This document shows positions 35,671 to 43,574 of a stretch of DNA of 48,961 nucleotides, piece by piece. The position numbers and the translations under genes were made by a program. The notes under the pieces were generated by a model. It was not told the DNA's origin and did no database searches. It saw only the letters and a program-made list of their open reading frames with translations. Position 1 is the stretch's first letter; the number at the start of each line of letters is the position of its first letter. The DNA comes from Candidatus Omnitrophota bacterium. GTDB lineage: Bacteria > Hinthialibacterota > Hinthialibacteria > Hinthialibacterales > Hinthialibacteraceae. The stretch spans positions 1-48,961 of the forward strand of contig QZKN01000022.1 of the NCBI GenBank assembly GCA_003598175.1, given 5' to 3'.

Positions 35671-38391
35671 TTATGATTCCAGAGAGTGTTCCCACTCTTT
35701 TTCTTTTTTGGGTATACGCCCATGCACCCAAAACAGGGAGCCGGGAAATCGTCCGGGGCGAAGATGCACGTTATACACATGCCAGATCACGATGGCCAGG
35801 AACGCAAGCAGCGCTTCATGCGCATGCGCTTCTTTGAAGGAATCAAACCAAATCGAATCGGCGGTGGGAACGATCATCTTCACCACTTCCGGGAACCACA
35901 TCCCCAACCCGGTTATTCCCATGATGACACAGCCCCAAAAAACCGCCCAATAATCAAATTTTTCAAAATAAGTAAACCGACCGAATTGCGGTTGTTGGTT
36001 TTGCTTGCCAAGAAACCATCGTATATTTTCAAAGAAATCGGTGAAATCTTTTTTCCGCGGTACCATTAACGCAAAATCCCGGCGTCCTTCGGCGTGTACG
36101 ATGCAATAAATAAGGTGATACAACCCAGTGAATAACAGGAGTATTGCGCCGATTCGGTGAATGATCCGCCAAAAATCAACTCCACCCCACAAGGCAGTCA
36201 GTGCGGCGGCCCATGGCGCTCCGGGATAGCGAAGACCCCAAAGCGAGAATGCGGAAACAAATAAAATCAGGACGCTGATCATCACTAACAAGTGTTGAGT
36301 CAAAGCATGAATGTTGAAACGCTGGATCATTTCCGCATCCGGAGAGTCCTCACTTGCTGTTCGATCTCCTCGTCGGCGAGCGATAAAGTCTAACACAATA
36401 TGAATGATCAAACCCGCCATAACCAAAATCGTCAGCCAACGGAAAAAACCAGCGATGAATCCCACTATCCCATCATAATCTCGGGGACGGCCTTGATACC
36501 CCATCAATTCCGATTGGGAAACCAAGACCGGTTTGGCTTGTTTATCGAAATGGTATTGGAATGCGCTCGCAAAAAAGAACGGCGATTCGGGATGATGGCA
36601 GTCCTGGCATCCATTGGCGCCCAAGGCGGCCTTGGCCGGGTAAATATCGTGATTGTACTTATGAACATTAGCGAAGGGAGAGGCTTCCCATTCCTGTTTT
36701 TCCATCACGCGAAAATCGGTTCCGGACCGATACACTCGTTCGTTCATGACCCAGACCACGCGCTTGGAATCCATCGGATAGTTTATCTTCGACAGCATTT
36801 GGGCGACGGATACAATGAGCGCGTCGATTTCCTCCGGGCGATTGATTTCCGGTATTCCATCCCCGTTGTCGTCAGTGATCATGGCAAGAGATGGATAGGC
36901 GTCCGGATTGGCTTGATGTTCGGCCCACATTTTATAGATGTCGCTCATTCGCGGCTGCATCAACGGCTCCGAATCCTCGGTCTCGATGCCCGGCCAGGCG
37001 CTGTGCACGCGATTGACGGGATAAATTTTTCCCTTGTATTGAGCCAACAAGGGACGGAACGACTCGGTGGGTTTGTCGTCATACCCCATCATTTCCAGAT
37101 AACCATAATGATTGCGGAATGCGCCGTCGGGTCCGTAAAACGTCCATAAACGCTTTCCCGGCGTGCTGATTTTGGGCGCGGCATTCAGCACATCGCTGGC
37201 CTGTAGTTGGATGGGCTTCACGAGGCGTTCGGGAATATGACACGCCTGGCAGGATATTCTTTCGAGATGCACGGGAGGCAATCCTCGGTGTACAGCAATG
37301 GGAGCGCCCATCTTTCCGGTATCATGACAATCAAGGCACTCCACCATCGTATTATCCAAATCGTTGCGAACCTGCCCGCCGGGATCGTCGCCTTTGCCAA
37401 TTTGGTGTTCTTCATATCCATGAATCCGAGGATCGGTCGCCGAACGGCCGGCCGGGTGGCAATCCACGCATCGAAGCCCTGCTCGCAAATGAACATCGGT
37501 CCGGTTGCGAAAATTAGCCCCTCGCTTTTTCCAGCCGGGCTGGGCGTGGCATTGCAGGCAGGTTTCGTTCCGAGGTTCTCGAACGATATGAGGGGAAATC
37601 GTGCCATCGGGACTGAATAATTCTTTCTTATATAGCAATTCGACAGGTTCGCCATTGGCAATCGAACCTTTCACTTCGGCGAATCCCGCTGCAGCTGTTG
37701 CCGCCCAACGAAAATTCGTGGATTTTAACTGTTTATTGCGAATGTAAAAATGATATTCCGGCATGTGGCATAACAGGCAATCCGCTTCCAACACTCCGGT
37801 CTGATCCCAATTGGTTTTGTAATAATCCCCATCCAGATGGTTCTCCCCACCGGAAACAAGGCCGCTTTCCGGATTCTTCATCCATAAATCGTAACGTTTT
37901 CCTTCCCGATCGAATTCCAACGGACCGCCGCCGGGATGACAATTCCCACATCCCGCCGTAATAAACGTCTGGGACGTCATATCCATCAGAACCGCGGATT
38001 CATTCTGTTTGGGAGAAAGGTATCGATAGAGAGGAGCGGGAGAGCACCAGGTTCCGCCATAATTTCCGGGAGTGAGCGCCCATTGGACACGCTCGGATTG
38101 TTCCGGTGTCGGCTTCTCATCCGCGCCTTGTTGAAAATGAAATCCTCGGGTGATTTTTTCGTAATCATGACATTTCCCGCAGGTTTGTTTGGGTGAATAC
38201 GGCTTGTCGGCATTGATCCCTTTGATCGGATCGATCATGTTTCCCTCTTCGTCCAACAAATGAAACGGGGGACAGACGCCGGGAATTTTTGGTTCCGAAT
38301 TCGTAGCGGAGGTTGCCGAACCACAAAATCCAATGAGCATGAAAATGCCCGTCAAATAAAAATGAAATGGTTTGTTTGCCAACATTTTCAT
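35671..38391 (-). CDS. Octaheme cytochrome c fused to a cytochrome b-like membrane domain
   Basis: 906 residues. The start ATG at 38391 has GGGAGG six bases upstream and opens a signal peptide (FHFYLTGIFMLIGFCGSATS). Eight CxxCH heme sites follow between about residues 70 and 600: CGKCH, CGNCH, CLLCH, CLQCH, CVDCH, CLDCH, CQACH and CQDCH. From about residue 640 several membrane helices carry His residues suited to heme b ligation (HALTQHLL, IIHRIGAILLLFTGLYHLIY, AHAHEALLAFL and VIWHVYNVHL), like DsrM/FdnI-type cytochrome b. Inference: one polypeptide linking the quinone pool to periplasmic electron carriers. Its place inside an arsenic/thiol operon is unusual. The terminal acceptor is unknown. 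Confidence 0.88.
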   Translation of the reverse strand: MKMLANKPFHFYLTGIFMLIGFCGSATSATNSEPKIPGVCPPFHLLDEEGNMIDPIKGINADKPYSPKQTCGKCHDYEKITRGFHFQQGADEKPTPEQSERVQWALTPGNYGGTWCSPAPLYRYLSPKQNESAVLMDMTSQTFITAGCGNCHPGGGPLEFDREGKRYDLWMKNPESGLVSGGENHLDGDYYKTNWDQTGVLEADCLLCHMPEYHFYIRNKQLKSTNFRWAATAAAGFAEVKGSIANGEPVELLYKKELFSPDGTISPHIVREPRNETCLQCHAQPGWKKRGANFRNRTDVHLRAGLRCVDCHPAGRSATDPRIHGYEEHQIGKGDDPGGQVRNDLDNTMVECLDCHDTGKMGAPIAVHRGLPPVHLERISCQACHIPERLVKPIQLQASDVLNAAPKISTPGKRLWTFYGPDGAFRNHYGYLEMMGYDDKPTESFRPLLAQYKGKIYPVNRVHSAWPGIETEDSEPLMQPRMSDIYKMWAEHQANPDAYPSLAMITDDNGDGIPEINRPEEIDALIVSVAQMLSKINYPMDSKRVVWVMNERVYRSGTDFRVMEKQEWEASPFANVHKYNHDIYPAKAALGANGCQDCHHPESPFFFASAFQYHFDKQAKPVLVSQSELMGYQGRPRDYDGIVGFIAGFFRWLTILVMAGLIIHIVLDFIARRRGDRTASEDSPDAEMIQRFNIHALTQHLLVMISVLILFVSAFSLWGLRYPGAPWAAALTALWGGVDFWRIIHRIGAILLLFTGLYHLIYCIVHAEGRRDFALMVPRKKDFTDFFENIRWFLGKQNQQPQFGRFTYFEKFDYWAVFWGCVIMGITGLGMWFPEVVKMIVPTADSIWFDSFKEAHAHEALLAFLAIVIWHVYNVHLRPGRFPGSLFWVHGRIPKKEKEWEHSLES

Positions 38392-38523
38392 AGTAAACCT
38401 CCCGTGTTATTGATTTTAAGATTTGATGCTATTTTATTCCTTACTACCAATTTACAAAATCCGGAATATCATGATCTCCGTGTCCATTGAATGGGGTCCG
38501 TACATTCCTTGTTCGATTTTCTT

Positions 38524-39819
38524 TTACAAACATCCGAAAATCAATCCGCTGATGGTGGCCATTACAATGACCAGCGAGACGAAAATCACGGTTTTCCTGG
38601 TTCCCATTACGCTTCGGATTACCAACATATTCGGCAGGCTGAGAGCCGGTCCCGCCAATAACAAAGCCAACGCCGGTCCCTTGCCCATGCCGCTGCCGAT
38701 CAATCCCTGAAGAATAGGAATTTCGGTCAGGGTGGCGAAATACATGAATGCCCCGACAATGGAGGCAAAGAGATTGGCGAAGAGCGAATTCCCCCCGACA
38801 AGGCCGCTGATCCATTCCGATGGGATAATTCCTTCATTTTCCGGACGCCCCAGAAAGAAACCGGCGGCCAACACGCCCCAAAAGAGCAGCGGCAGGATCT
38901 GTTTGGCAAACTCCCAGGTCGACGATAACCAGTCATTCATTTCACCGGTTTCCGTGCCGGCAATCAGCGACAACCCGATGATCCCGGCCACAAATGGGAT
39001 CATCGGCATACCGGGGAACAACAGTGACAAAATCAATACTGCCGCGCAGGTCAAAACCATTTTGTACGTGTTTACCGCAAACCATACGGGAAGGATGATC
39101 GCAAACAGGACGCCGAACAGCGCTGTCAACAGCCATTTCCAACTATAAATCCAAAACCACAATCCGGAATCCGTATCCGGCTTCGCCCAGTTGGCGAAAA
39201 CCAGGATGGCGACCATGGAAAAGAAATACAATCCATTCTGCCAAAGCGGGCGGCTGACTTCCGGCGCCGGCATCAAGGCCATGCTGTTCGATTTTTCTAG
39301 TTCTTCACGGCGAAAAATAAAGTGCATCAAAAGGCCGATTATGATGCTGAAAAGAATGGCGCCCACCGCGCGCGCCACTCCCAATTCCAATCCGAGAACG
39401 TTGGCCGTGAGAACGATGGCCAATACATTGATCGCCGGACCGGAATAGAGAAACGCCGTCGCCGGCCCCAAACCCGCCCCCATCCGATAAATTCCGGCAA
39501 ACAGCGGCAAAACCGTACACGAGCATACGGCAAGGATGGTGCCGGAAACCGAGGCGACGCCATACGCCAGCATCTTGTTAGCCTTCGGTCCCAGGTATTT
39601 CATCACGGAAGCCTGGCTGACAAACACCGCAATCGCTCCCGCAATGAAAAACGCCGGAATCAGGCAGAGGATCACGTGTTCCCGTGCATACCACTTTACG
39701 AGATGAAACGCCTCCAAAACCGCGTCGTCGAACCGGTTCATCCCCACCGGCAGATAAAAGCAGGCAAGGAATACAATTAATAAGAGAAGGAATGGTTTCC
39801 ATTCCGATTTCCAATTCAT
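38524..39819 (-). CDS. arsP: ArsP/UPF0718 (DUF318) family permease
   Basis: 431 residues with about ten membrane helices in two homologous halves: CSCTVLPLFAGIYRMGAGLG with FLYSGPAINVLA, and FATLTEIPILQGLIGSGMG with ALLLAGPALSLPNML. The CSC motif and these Gly/Pro-rich loops define the COG0701 permeases, some of which export trivalent organoarsenicals. The arsR-linked context supports an arsenic role, but the family also includes uncharacterised members, so the substrate is inferred. Confidence 0.8.
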   Translation of the reverse strand: MNWKSEWKPFLLLLIVFLACFYLPVGMNRFDDAVLEAFHLVKWYAREHVILCLIPAFFIAGAIAVFVSQASVMKYLGPKANKMLAYGVASVSGTILAVCSCTVLPLFAGIYRMGAGLGPATAFLYSGPAINVLAIVLTANVLGLELGVARAVGAILFSIIIGLLMHFIFRREELEKSNSMALMPAPEVSRPLWQNGLYFFSMVAILVFANWAKPDTDSGLWFWIYSWKWLLTALFGVLFAIILPVWFAVNTYKMVLTCAAVLILSLLFPGMPMIPFVAGIIGLSLIAGTETGEMNDWLSSTWEFAKQILPLLFWGVLAAGFFLGRPENEGIIPSEWISGLVGGNSLFANLFASIVGAFMYFATLTEIPILQGLIGSGMGKGPALALLLAGPALSLPNMLVIRSVMGTRKTVIFVSLVIVMATISGLIFGCL

Positions 39820-39833
39820 TTTCAGTTCCGTAG

Positions 39834-39858
39834 GATGGGTCGCGTTGTTTGACCCATC
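39834..39858. repeat. Hairpin between the flavodoxin-like and arsP genes
   Basis: GATGGGTC-gcgttgttt-GACCCATC, a perfect 8-bp stem starting five bases after the flavodoxin-like gene. No T-run follows, so it is not a canonical terminator. Confidence 0.75.
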
Positions 39859-39863
39859 AGAAT

Positions 39864-40553
39864 CTATCGGGCGACCAGAACCGCCAATTCCGCCACACGC
39901 CGCCCAAGATTTATCGCGGTCTGTTTCCCGAATTCATCGCCTTCAATCGAGTCATTCTGATTCCAGAGCGTCGCGCCGATTCGCGCCGTGGGTTGTCCGT
40001 CGCCGACGATGATCATATCCTGGCACATCAACGCGGTTTGGATCGAACGAATGGTCAATTCCTGTCCCCCATTCCGCGCGCTCCCGACCGCCAGCGTTCC
40101 CGCCACCTTATTCCGCAGTTTGAAACCATCTTTTCGGAACGTCATAAGCCGGTCTAAAAAAGCCTTGCACAAAGCGCTCATGTTGCCAAAATACACCGGC
40201 GAACCGACGATAATCCCGGCTACGGATGGATCTCCCAGAATATTTACGATGAGAGGAAAATCATCGCTTTCCCCAGCCCGCAGAGGCTGACCGGCGGCCA
40301 GTTGCGCGGGGATGCTGAGTTCAGCCAGTTCAATCAGTTCGGTTTCAATTCGGGGATTATTTTCTTTGGCGGCATTCAAACAGACGCCAAGACCGGCCGC
40401 GGTTGTCTTTCCCTTTCGCGGGCTGCAATTGATTCCGATGATTTTACGTTTCGCCGCTGTTTCCTGCGCGAAGGAACTGCCGCCGATTGCGTTCGCGACC
40501 GCAAATGCGCCTGCCGCTGCGATCAATGTTCTCCTGCTGAAATTTTCTGCCAT
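39864..40553 (-). CDS. Tat-exported NADPH-dependent FMN reductase/flavodoxin-like protein
   Basis: 229 residues. A twin-arginine signal (FSRRTLIAAAGAFAVAN, Ala-Gln cleavage) precedes a flavodoxin fold: the FMN phosphate loop GINCSPRKGKTTAA, GSPVYFGNMSALCKAFLDR and GTLAVGSARNGGQE, as in the WrbA/iron-sulfur flavoprotein-like reductases. Flavodoxins of this type are usually cytoplasmic; export as a folded flavoprotein by Tat is noteworthy. It is the first large gene after the second ArsR-like operator and is preceded by AAGGA ten bases before the ATG. Confidence 0.85.
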   Translation of the reverse strand: MAENFSRRTLIAAAGAFAVANAIGGSSFAQETAAKRKIIGINCSPRKGKTTAAGLGVCLNAAKENNPRIETELIELAELSIPAQLAAGQPLRAGESDDFPLIVNILGDPSVAGIIVGSPVYFGNMSALCKAFLDRLMTFRKDGFKLRNKVAGTLAVGSARNGGQELTIRSIQTALMCQDMIIVGDGQPTARIGATLWNQNDSIEGDEFGKQTAINLGRRVAELAVLVAR

Positions 40554-40794
40554 GATGACTGTTTCCTTTCCTTAATTGGTTTTTCCGATTGCTTTTCCAT
40601 TGTTTCCGGAATAGACTGTTCATCAGAAAGCGGTTGACCGGAGAGCGTTTCGGACGTAAGAACAGGGGTTGTTTTATCAGCATCTTTTACTCCGGTGACC
40701 GCTTTTTTATTCATTGTCTGAAAAAGCCAGTTTTTTACGCCCTGTTCTCACATCCTCAACAACATATACATAACCATTGTTCTTTTTATGCCAG

Positions 40795-40826
40795 GTTATT
40801 GGCTTTTTGGCAAAATAGCCAATAAC
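40795..40826 (-). promoter_or_regulatory. Candidate ArsR operator 2, inside a 10-bp-arm inverted repeat
   Basis: TTGGCAAAATAGCCAA (40807-40822, plus strand) differs by one base from the site before arsR. It is embedded in GTTATTGGCT...AGCCAATAAC. Its position, between arsR and the flavodoxin-like gene, suggests separate control of the downstream operon. Confidence 0.65.
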
Positions 40827-40848
40827 TTTTCTAAAAAAATATGAGATT

Positions 40849-41169
40849 CTATTCCACCAATTCCATCTGCTCTTTTTTCATCTCGCAAAGAACCGATTCG
40901 ATACATCCGAAAAAATTAAGGATACATGGCGTCGTCAGTTGGTAAAAAACCTGATTGCCGCGTTTGTCGTCGCGAATGATGCCGACATTTTTTAAGATGG
41001 AGAGATGTTTGGAAACGGTGGACATATCCGCGCCGATCATCGCGGTCAATTCGCACACACAATGTTCCTGCCGCGATAGTACGTCAACGATGAACAAGCG
41101 CGTCGGATGCGCCAATGCTTTGATGATGCGGGCGCGCGCTTCGAATTTGGCATAAGTGATTTGGTTCAT
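40849..41169 (-). CDS. arsR: ArsR-family metal(loid)-responsive repressor
   Basis: 106 residues from the ATG at 41169, with GGAG six bases upstream. The winged-helix signature ALAHPTRLFIVDVLSRQEHC and the metal-box-like CVCEL lead into the recognition helix (MSTVSKHLSILKNVGI); two more Cys lie near the C-terminus (TPCILNFFGC). ArsR releases DNA when As(III) or Sb(III) binds its Cys residues. It heads the co-directional run down to acr3. Confidence 0.93.
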   Translation of the reverse strand: MNQITYAKFEARARIIKALAHPTRLFIVDVLSRQEHCVCELTAMIGADMSTVSKHLSILKNVGIIRDDKRGNQVFYQLTTPCILNFFGCIESVLCEMKKEQMELVE

Positions 41170-41190
41170 TGAGCACTCCATAACTTGTCT

Positions 41191-41210
41191 ATTTGGTAAA
41201 ATAGCCAAAT
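41191..41210 (-). promoter_or_regulatory. Candidate ArsR operator 1
   Basis: ATTTGGTAAAATAGCCAAAT, a near-perfect inverted repeat about 20 bases upstream of the arsR start codon. Its 16-bp core recurs once more in the window, at 40807-40822, and was not seen elsewhere. Confidence 0.7.
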
Positions 41211-41304
41211 GAATTGGAAATGACAAGGGCAGAGAATAGAGATGTATCCTAATTATAAGAATAAATATATATGGAAATGAATTCGACCTGGAAATAAATC
41301 TTGT

Positions 41305-41364
41305 GGGTAGAGCAGGCGTCCTCGCCTGCGCTGTTCATACTAGCGAGAGCGCTTGCTCTACCCA
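41305..41364. repeat. REP family A, full copy
   Basis: GGGTAGAGCAGGCGTCCTCG...CGAGAGCGCTTGCTCTACCC: outer inverted arms with two inner palindromes, as at 16141 and 20644. Confidence 0.8.
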
Positions 41365-41489
41365 TGCAGGAATGAAACCGTTTTCGAACAAAAAATTTGC
41401 CTGCCATCCCTTCTCCTAACTCACTGATATATAATAACATACAACAAAAATCACAAATTTGGCCCAGAATTTGCAATATTAAAAACCGG

Positions 41490-41880
41490 GCACCATAGCG
41501 CTATGGCAGAATGACCATCAAACCAGGGTGGCGCGATGCGCGGGCAATCCGCCCGCACTTCCGCGGTGGGATGGAAAAACACCCATGACTACACCGTCCC
41601 CCTCGCAAAACGAGGCGGACAAAAAAAAGGTTGTGAGAGCCGGTGAGACTCCCCGGTCCGGACTGGTGACCCGGACCGTCCTGCTGCTCCCGCCTGGATT
41701 TCTCTGTCCCGGAACTGGTAGAACTCCGTGACAGGAAAAAGAAATCGCGTCGAGGCGGACCGATTTCCTCGGGCGGGCAGGCAGGTCGTAGGGTGGCGAT
41801 GAGCGAAGCGAATCCCACCTGCAAAACGTAGTCGCCCAAAAAAGATTGCCCTTGAAAAACAAAATGTTGGGCGCCCAACA
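41490..41880. other. Unexplained block of hairpins, possible structured RNA or remnant element
   Basis: CCATAGCGCTATGG (41493-41506); GCGGGC-aatcc-GCCCGC (41540-41556); CGGTCCGG-actggtgac-CCGGACCG (41654-41678); CTGTCcCGGA...TCCGtGACAG (41704-41734); TGTTGGGCGCCCAACA (41865-41880). The loops of the third and fourth hairpins share ACTGGT. No coding frame fits. Confidence 0.5.
41788..41819. repeat. REP family C-like copy
   Basis: GTAGGGTGGC followed by GATGAGCGAAGCGAATCCCA-CC, matching 17757-17778. Confidence 0.75.
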
Positions 41881-42215
41881 AAAAAATATAAGAAGTTCCA
41901 CGAATCCATGACCATTTTTCAAAGATTCGTAATAAAGGAGAACATCCAAAAATGAACAGGTAAAAAAAGAAAGATGAATTAAAAAATACCTCGCTACAAG
42001 CGCATCTGCCGATCATTCCCCCATCAAAAGGGGAAGAACAGTTGCGCCTATTTTCGTTTTTAAAAATTAAACTGAAGTAAATAGGAAAATGAAAACCACC
42101 GCCCCGTTGACGTAGAGATTGAAGGAGAGGAAAATCCCTGCGTATACTGAATATGCAATGATTTGATTAAAAAATGATCTCTATTCGATGATACTCCGGC
42201 AAAAAGTCAAAAATT

Positions 42216-42240
42216 GTGGTGCAGACCTCCTGTCTGCACA
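42216..42240. repeat. REP family B, single hairpin
   Basis: GTGCAGAC-ctcct-GTCTGCAC, a perfect 8-bp stem, 15 bases before the UroD-family start codon; relative of 8331-8356. Confidence 0.75.
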
Positions 42241-42255
42241 AGAAAAGGAAATCCA

Positions 42256-43467
42256 ATGAATTCACGAGAACGTGTGTTAACGGCAGTGGAGCGGCGGCAG
42301 CCGGACAAAGTCCCGATCGACTGCGGCGCCATGCGCTCGACAGGGATGACGGCGATTGCCTATGCCCGATTAAAAAAGTATTTGGGAATCACAAGTGGAA
42401 AAATCCGCGTATACGATTTCATGCAGCAATTGGCGGAAATCGAGCCGGAAATCCTGTATCTGTTCGCAGTGGATGTGGTGGATATCGTCAACACTTCGCT
42501 CTATCCCGACGAACGCAAATGGAAACCGTTTACACTGCCGGACGGAACGCCGGCGGAAGTGACGCCGGATATCGATTTCGAAGCAGACGGAGTGGGCGGT
42601 TATCTCGCACGCGGACCGAATGGAAAAATATGGGGACGGATGCCGCAAGGCTGTTTGTATTGCGAAATGATCGAACCGCCCTTCGGTGAACCGCGTAAGC
42701 CGGTGGAATCGTTCGAACTGCCGCTTTTCAGTGATGAGCAGCTGGAGTGGCAGCGGGTGCGGGCGAAATATCTATACGAACACACCGAATATGCGTTGAT
42801 GGGAGGATTTGGGGGAAACATCCTCGAAAACGGGCAATGGTTGCGCGGATGGGGCAACTTCATGATGGATCTGGCCGACGACCCGGCTTATGTCGATGCC
42901 TTGGTGAACCGCATGGTGGAATGGCACCTTGAAAATCTATCCTTGTATCTCGACGCGGTGGGGGATTACCTGCAACTGATTCAAATGGGAGACGATTTGG
43001 GAACCCAGGCGGGTCCGCAGTTAAGCCGGGATATGTACCGCCGTTTCATTTTTCCCGCGCATCGACAGATTTATGCTTATGTGCATGAGCATTATCCCCA
43101 CATCAAATTATTTTTGCACAGCTGCGGGTCGGTCGAGACGTTTATGAACGATTTTGTGGAAGAAGGAGTGGACGTTTTGAATCCGGTACAAACCTCCGCG
43201 GCAAACATGGAGCCGAATTATTTAAAAAAGACCTACGGAAACCGCCTGGCGTTTTGGGGCGGCGGCTGCGACACCCAGCAGGTGCTGCCGACGGCCAGGC
43301 CTGAGGAGATTCGCGAACATGTCCGCGAGCGAATGCGTATATTCGCGCCGGACGGCGGCTATGTGTTCACCACGATTCACAACATTCAAGCCAATGTGCC
43401 GCCGGAAAATATCATTGCGGTTTACGAAGCGGCGAAGGAATTTCGAGTCTATCCGATCAAAGCATGA
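42256..43467 (+). CDS. Uroporphyrinogen decarboxylase (UroD/MtaA) family protein
   Basis: 403 residues. The ATG at 42256 has AAAGGAAATCCA directly upstream. MNSRERVLTAVERRQPDKVP is the usual opening of the non-heme UroD-family proteins, and LHSCGSVETFMNDFVEEGVD with NPVQTSAANM and WGGGCDTQQVLP are typical of the MtaA/CmuA-like branch, which moves methyl groups between corrinoid or substrate and thiols, rather than of HemE. No corrinoid protein or other methyltransferase lies nearby. Specific function unknown. Confidence 0.82.
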   Translation: MNSRERVLTAVERRQPDKVPIDCGAMRSTGMTAIAYARLKKYLGITSGKIRVYDFMQQLAEIEPEILYLFAVDVVDIVNTSLYPDERKWKPFTLPDGTPAEVTPDIDFEADGVGGYLARGPNGKIWGRMPQGCLYCEMIEPPFGEPRKPVESFELPLFSDEQLEWQRVRAKYLYEHTEYALMGGFGGNILENGQWLRGWGNFMMDLADDPAYVDALVNRMVEWHLENLSLYLDAVGDYLQLIQMGDDLGTQAGPQLSRDMYRRFIFPAHRQIYAYVHEHYPHIKLFLHSCGSVETFMNDFVEEGVDVLNPVQTSAANMEPNYLKKTYGNRLAFWGGGCDTQQVLPTARPEEIREHVRERMRIFAPDGGYVFTTIHNIQANVPPENIIAVYEAAKEFRVYPIKA

Positions 43468-43574
43468 ACCGGCGAACCTGGACTGTATTGTTTCAATCCA
43501 ATTCATTTTTGTGGCAAAGTATGCCACAATGAAGGATCGAATAATGAAAATCTCGTTCGGGAGGATATGATCAC

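Larger units (their letters stand above)
41211..42255. other. Long non-coding stretch with REP elements and a structured block
   Basis: Open frames here have no initiation signals and no protein-like composition. Contents: REP family A (41305-41364), a structured block (41490-41880) that includes a REP family C-like copy, an AT-rich segment (41885-42200), and REP family B just before the UroD-family gene. Confidence 0.65.

Noticed and set aside
40523..40714. 63-codon minus-strand frame between arsR and the flavodoxin-like gene
   Set aside because: No Shine-Dalgarno, polar low-complexity content and overlap with the next start; more likely leader sequence of the operon.
41654..41678. Strong hairpin considered as a terminator for arsR or for the region
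   Set aside because: No T-run follows on either strand, and arsR is transcribed away from it.
41501..42016. Minus-strand open frame of about 171 codons in the long non-coding stretch
   Set aside because: Its sequence is low in protein-like pattern, crosses several palindromes and REP copies, has no ribosome binding site and resembles no family.
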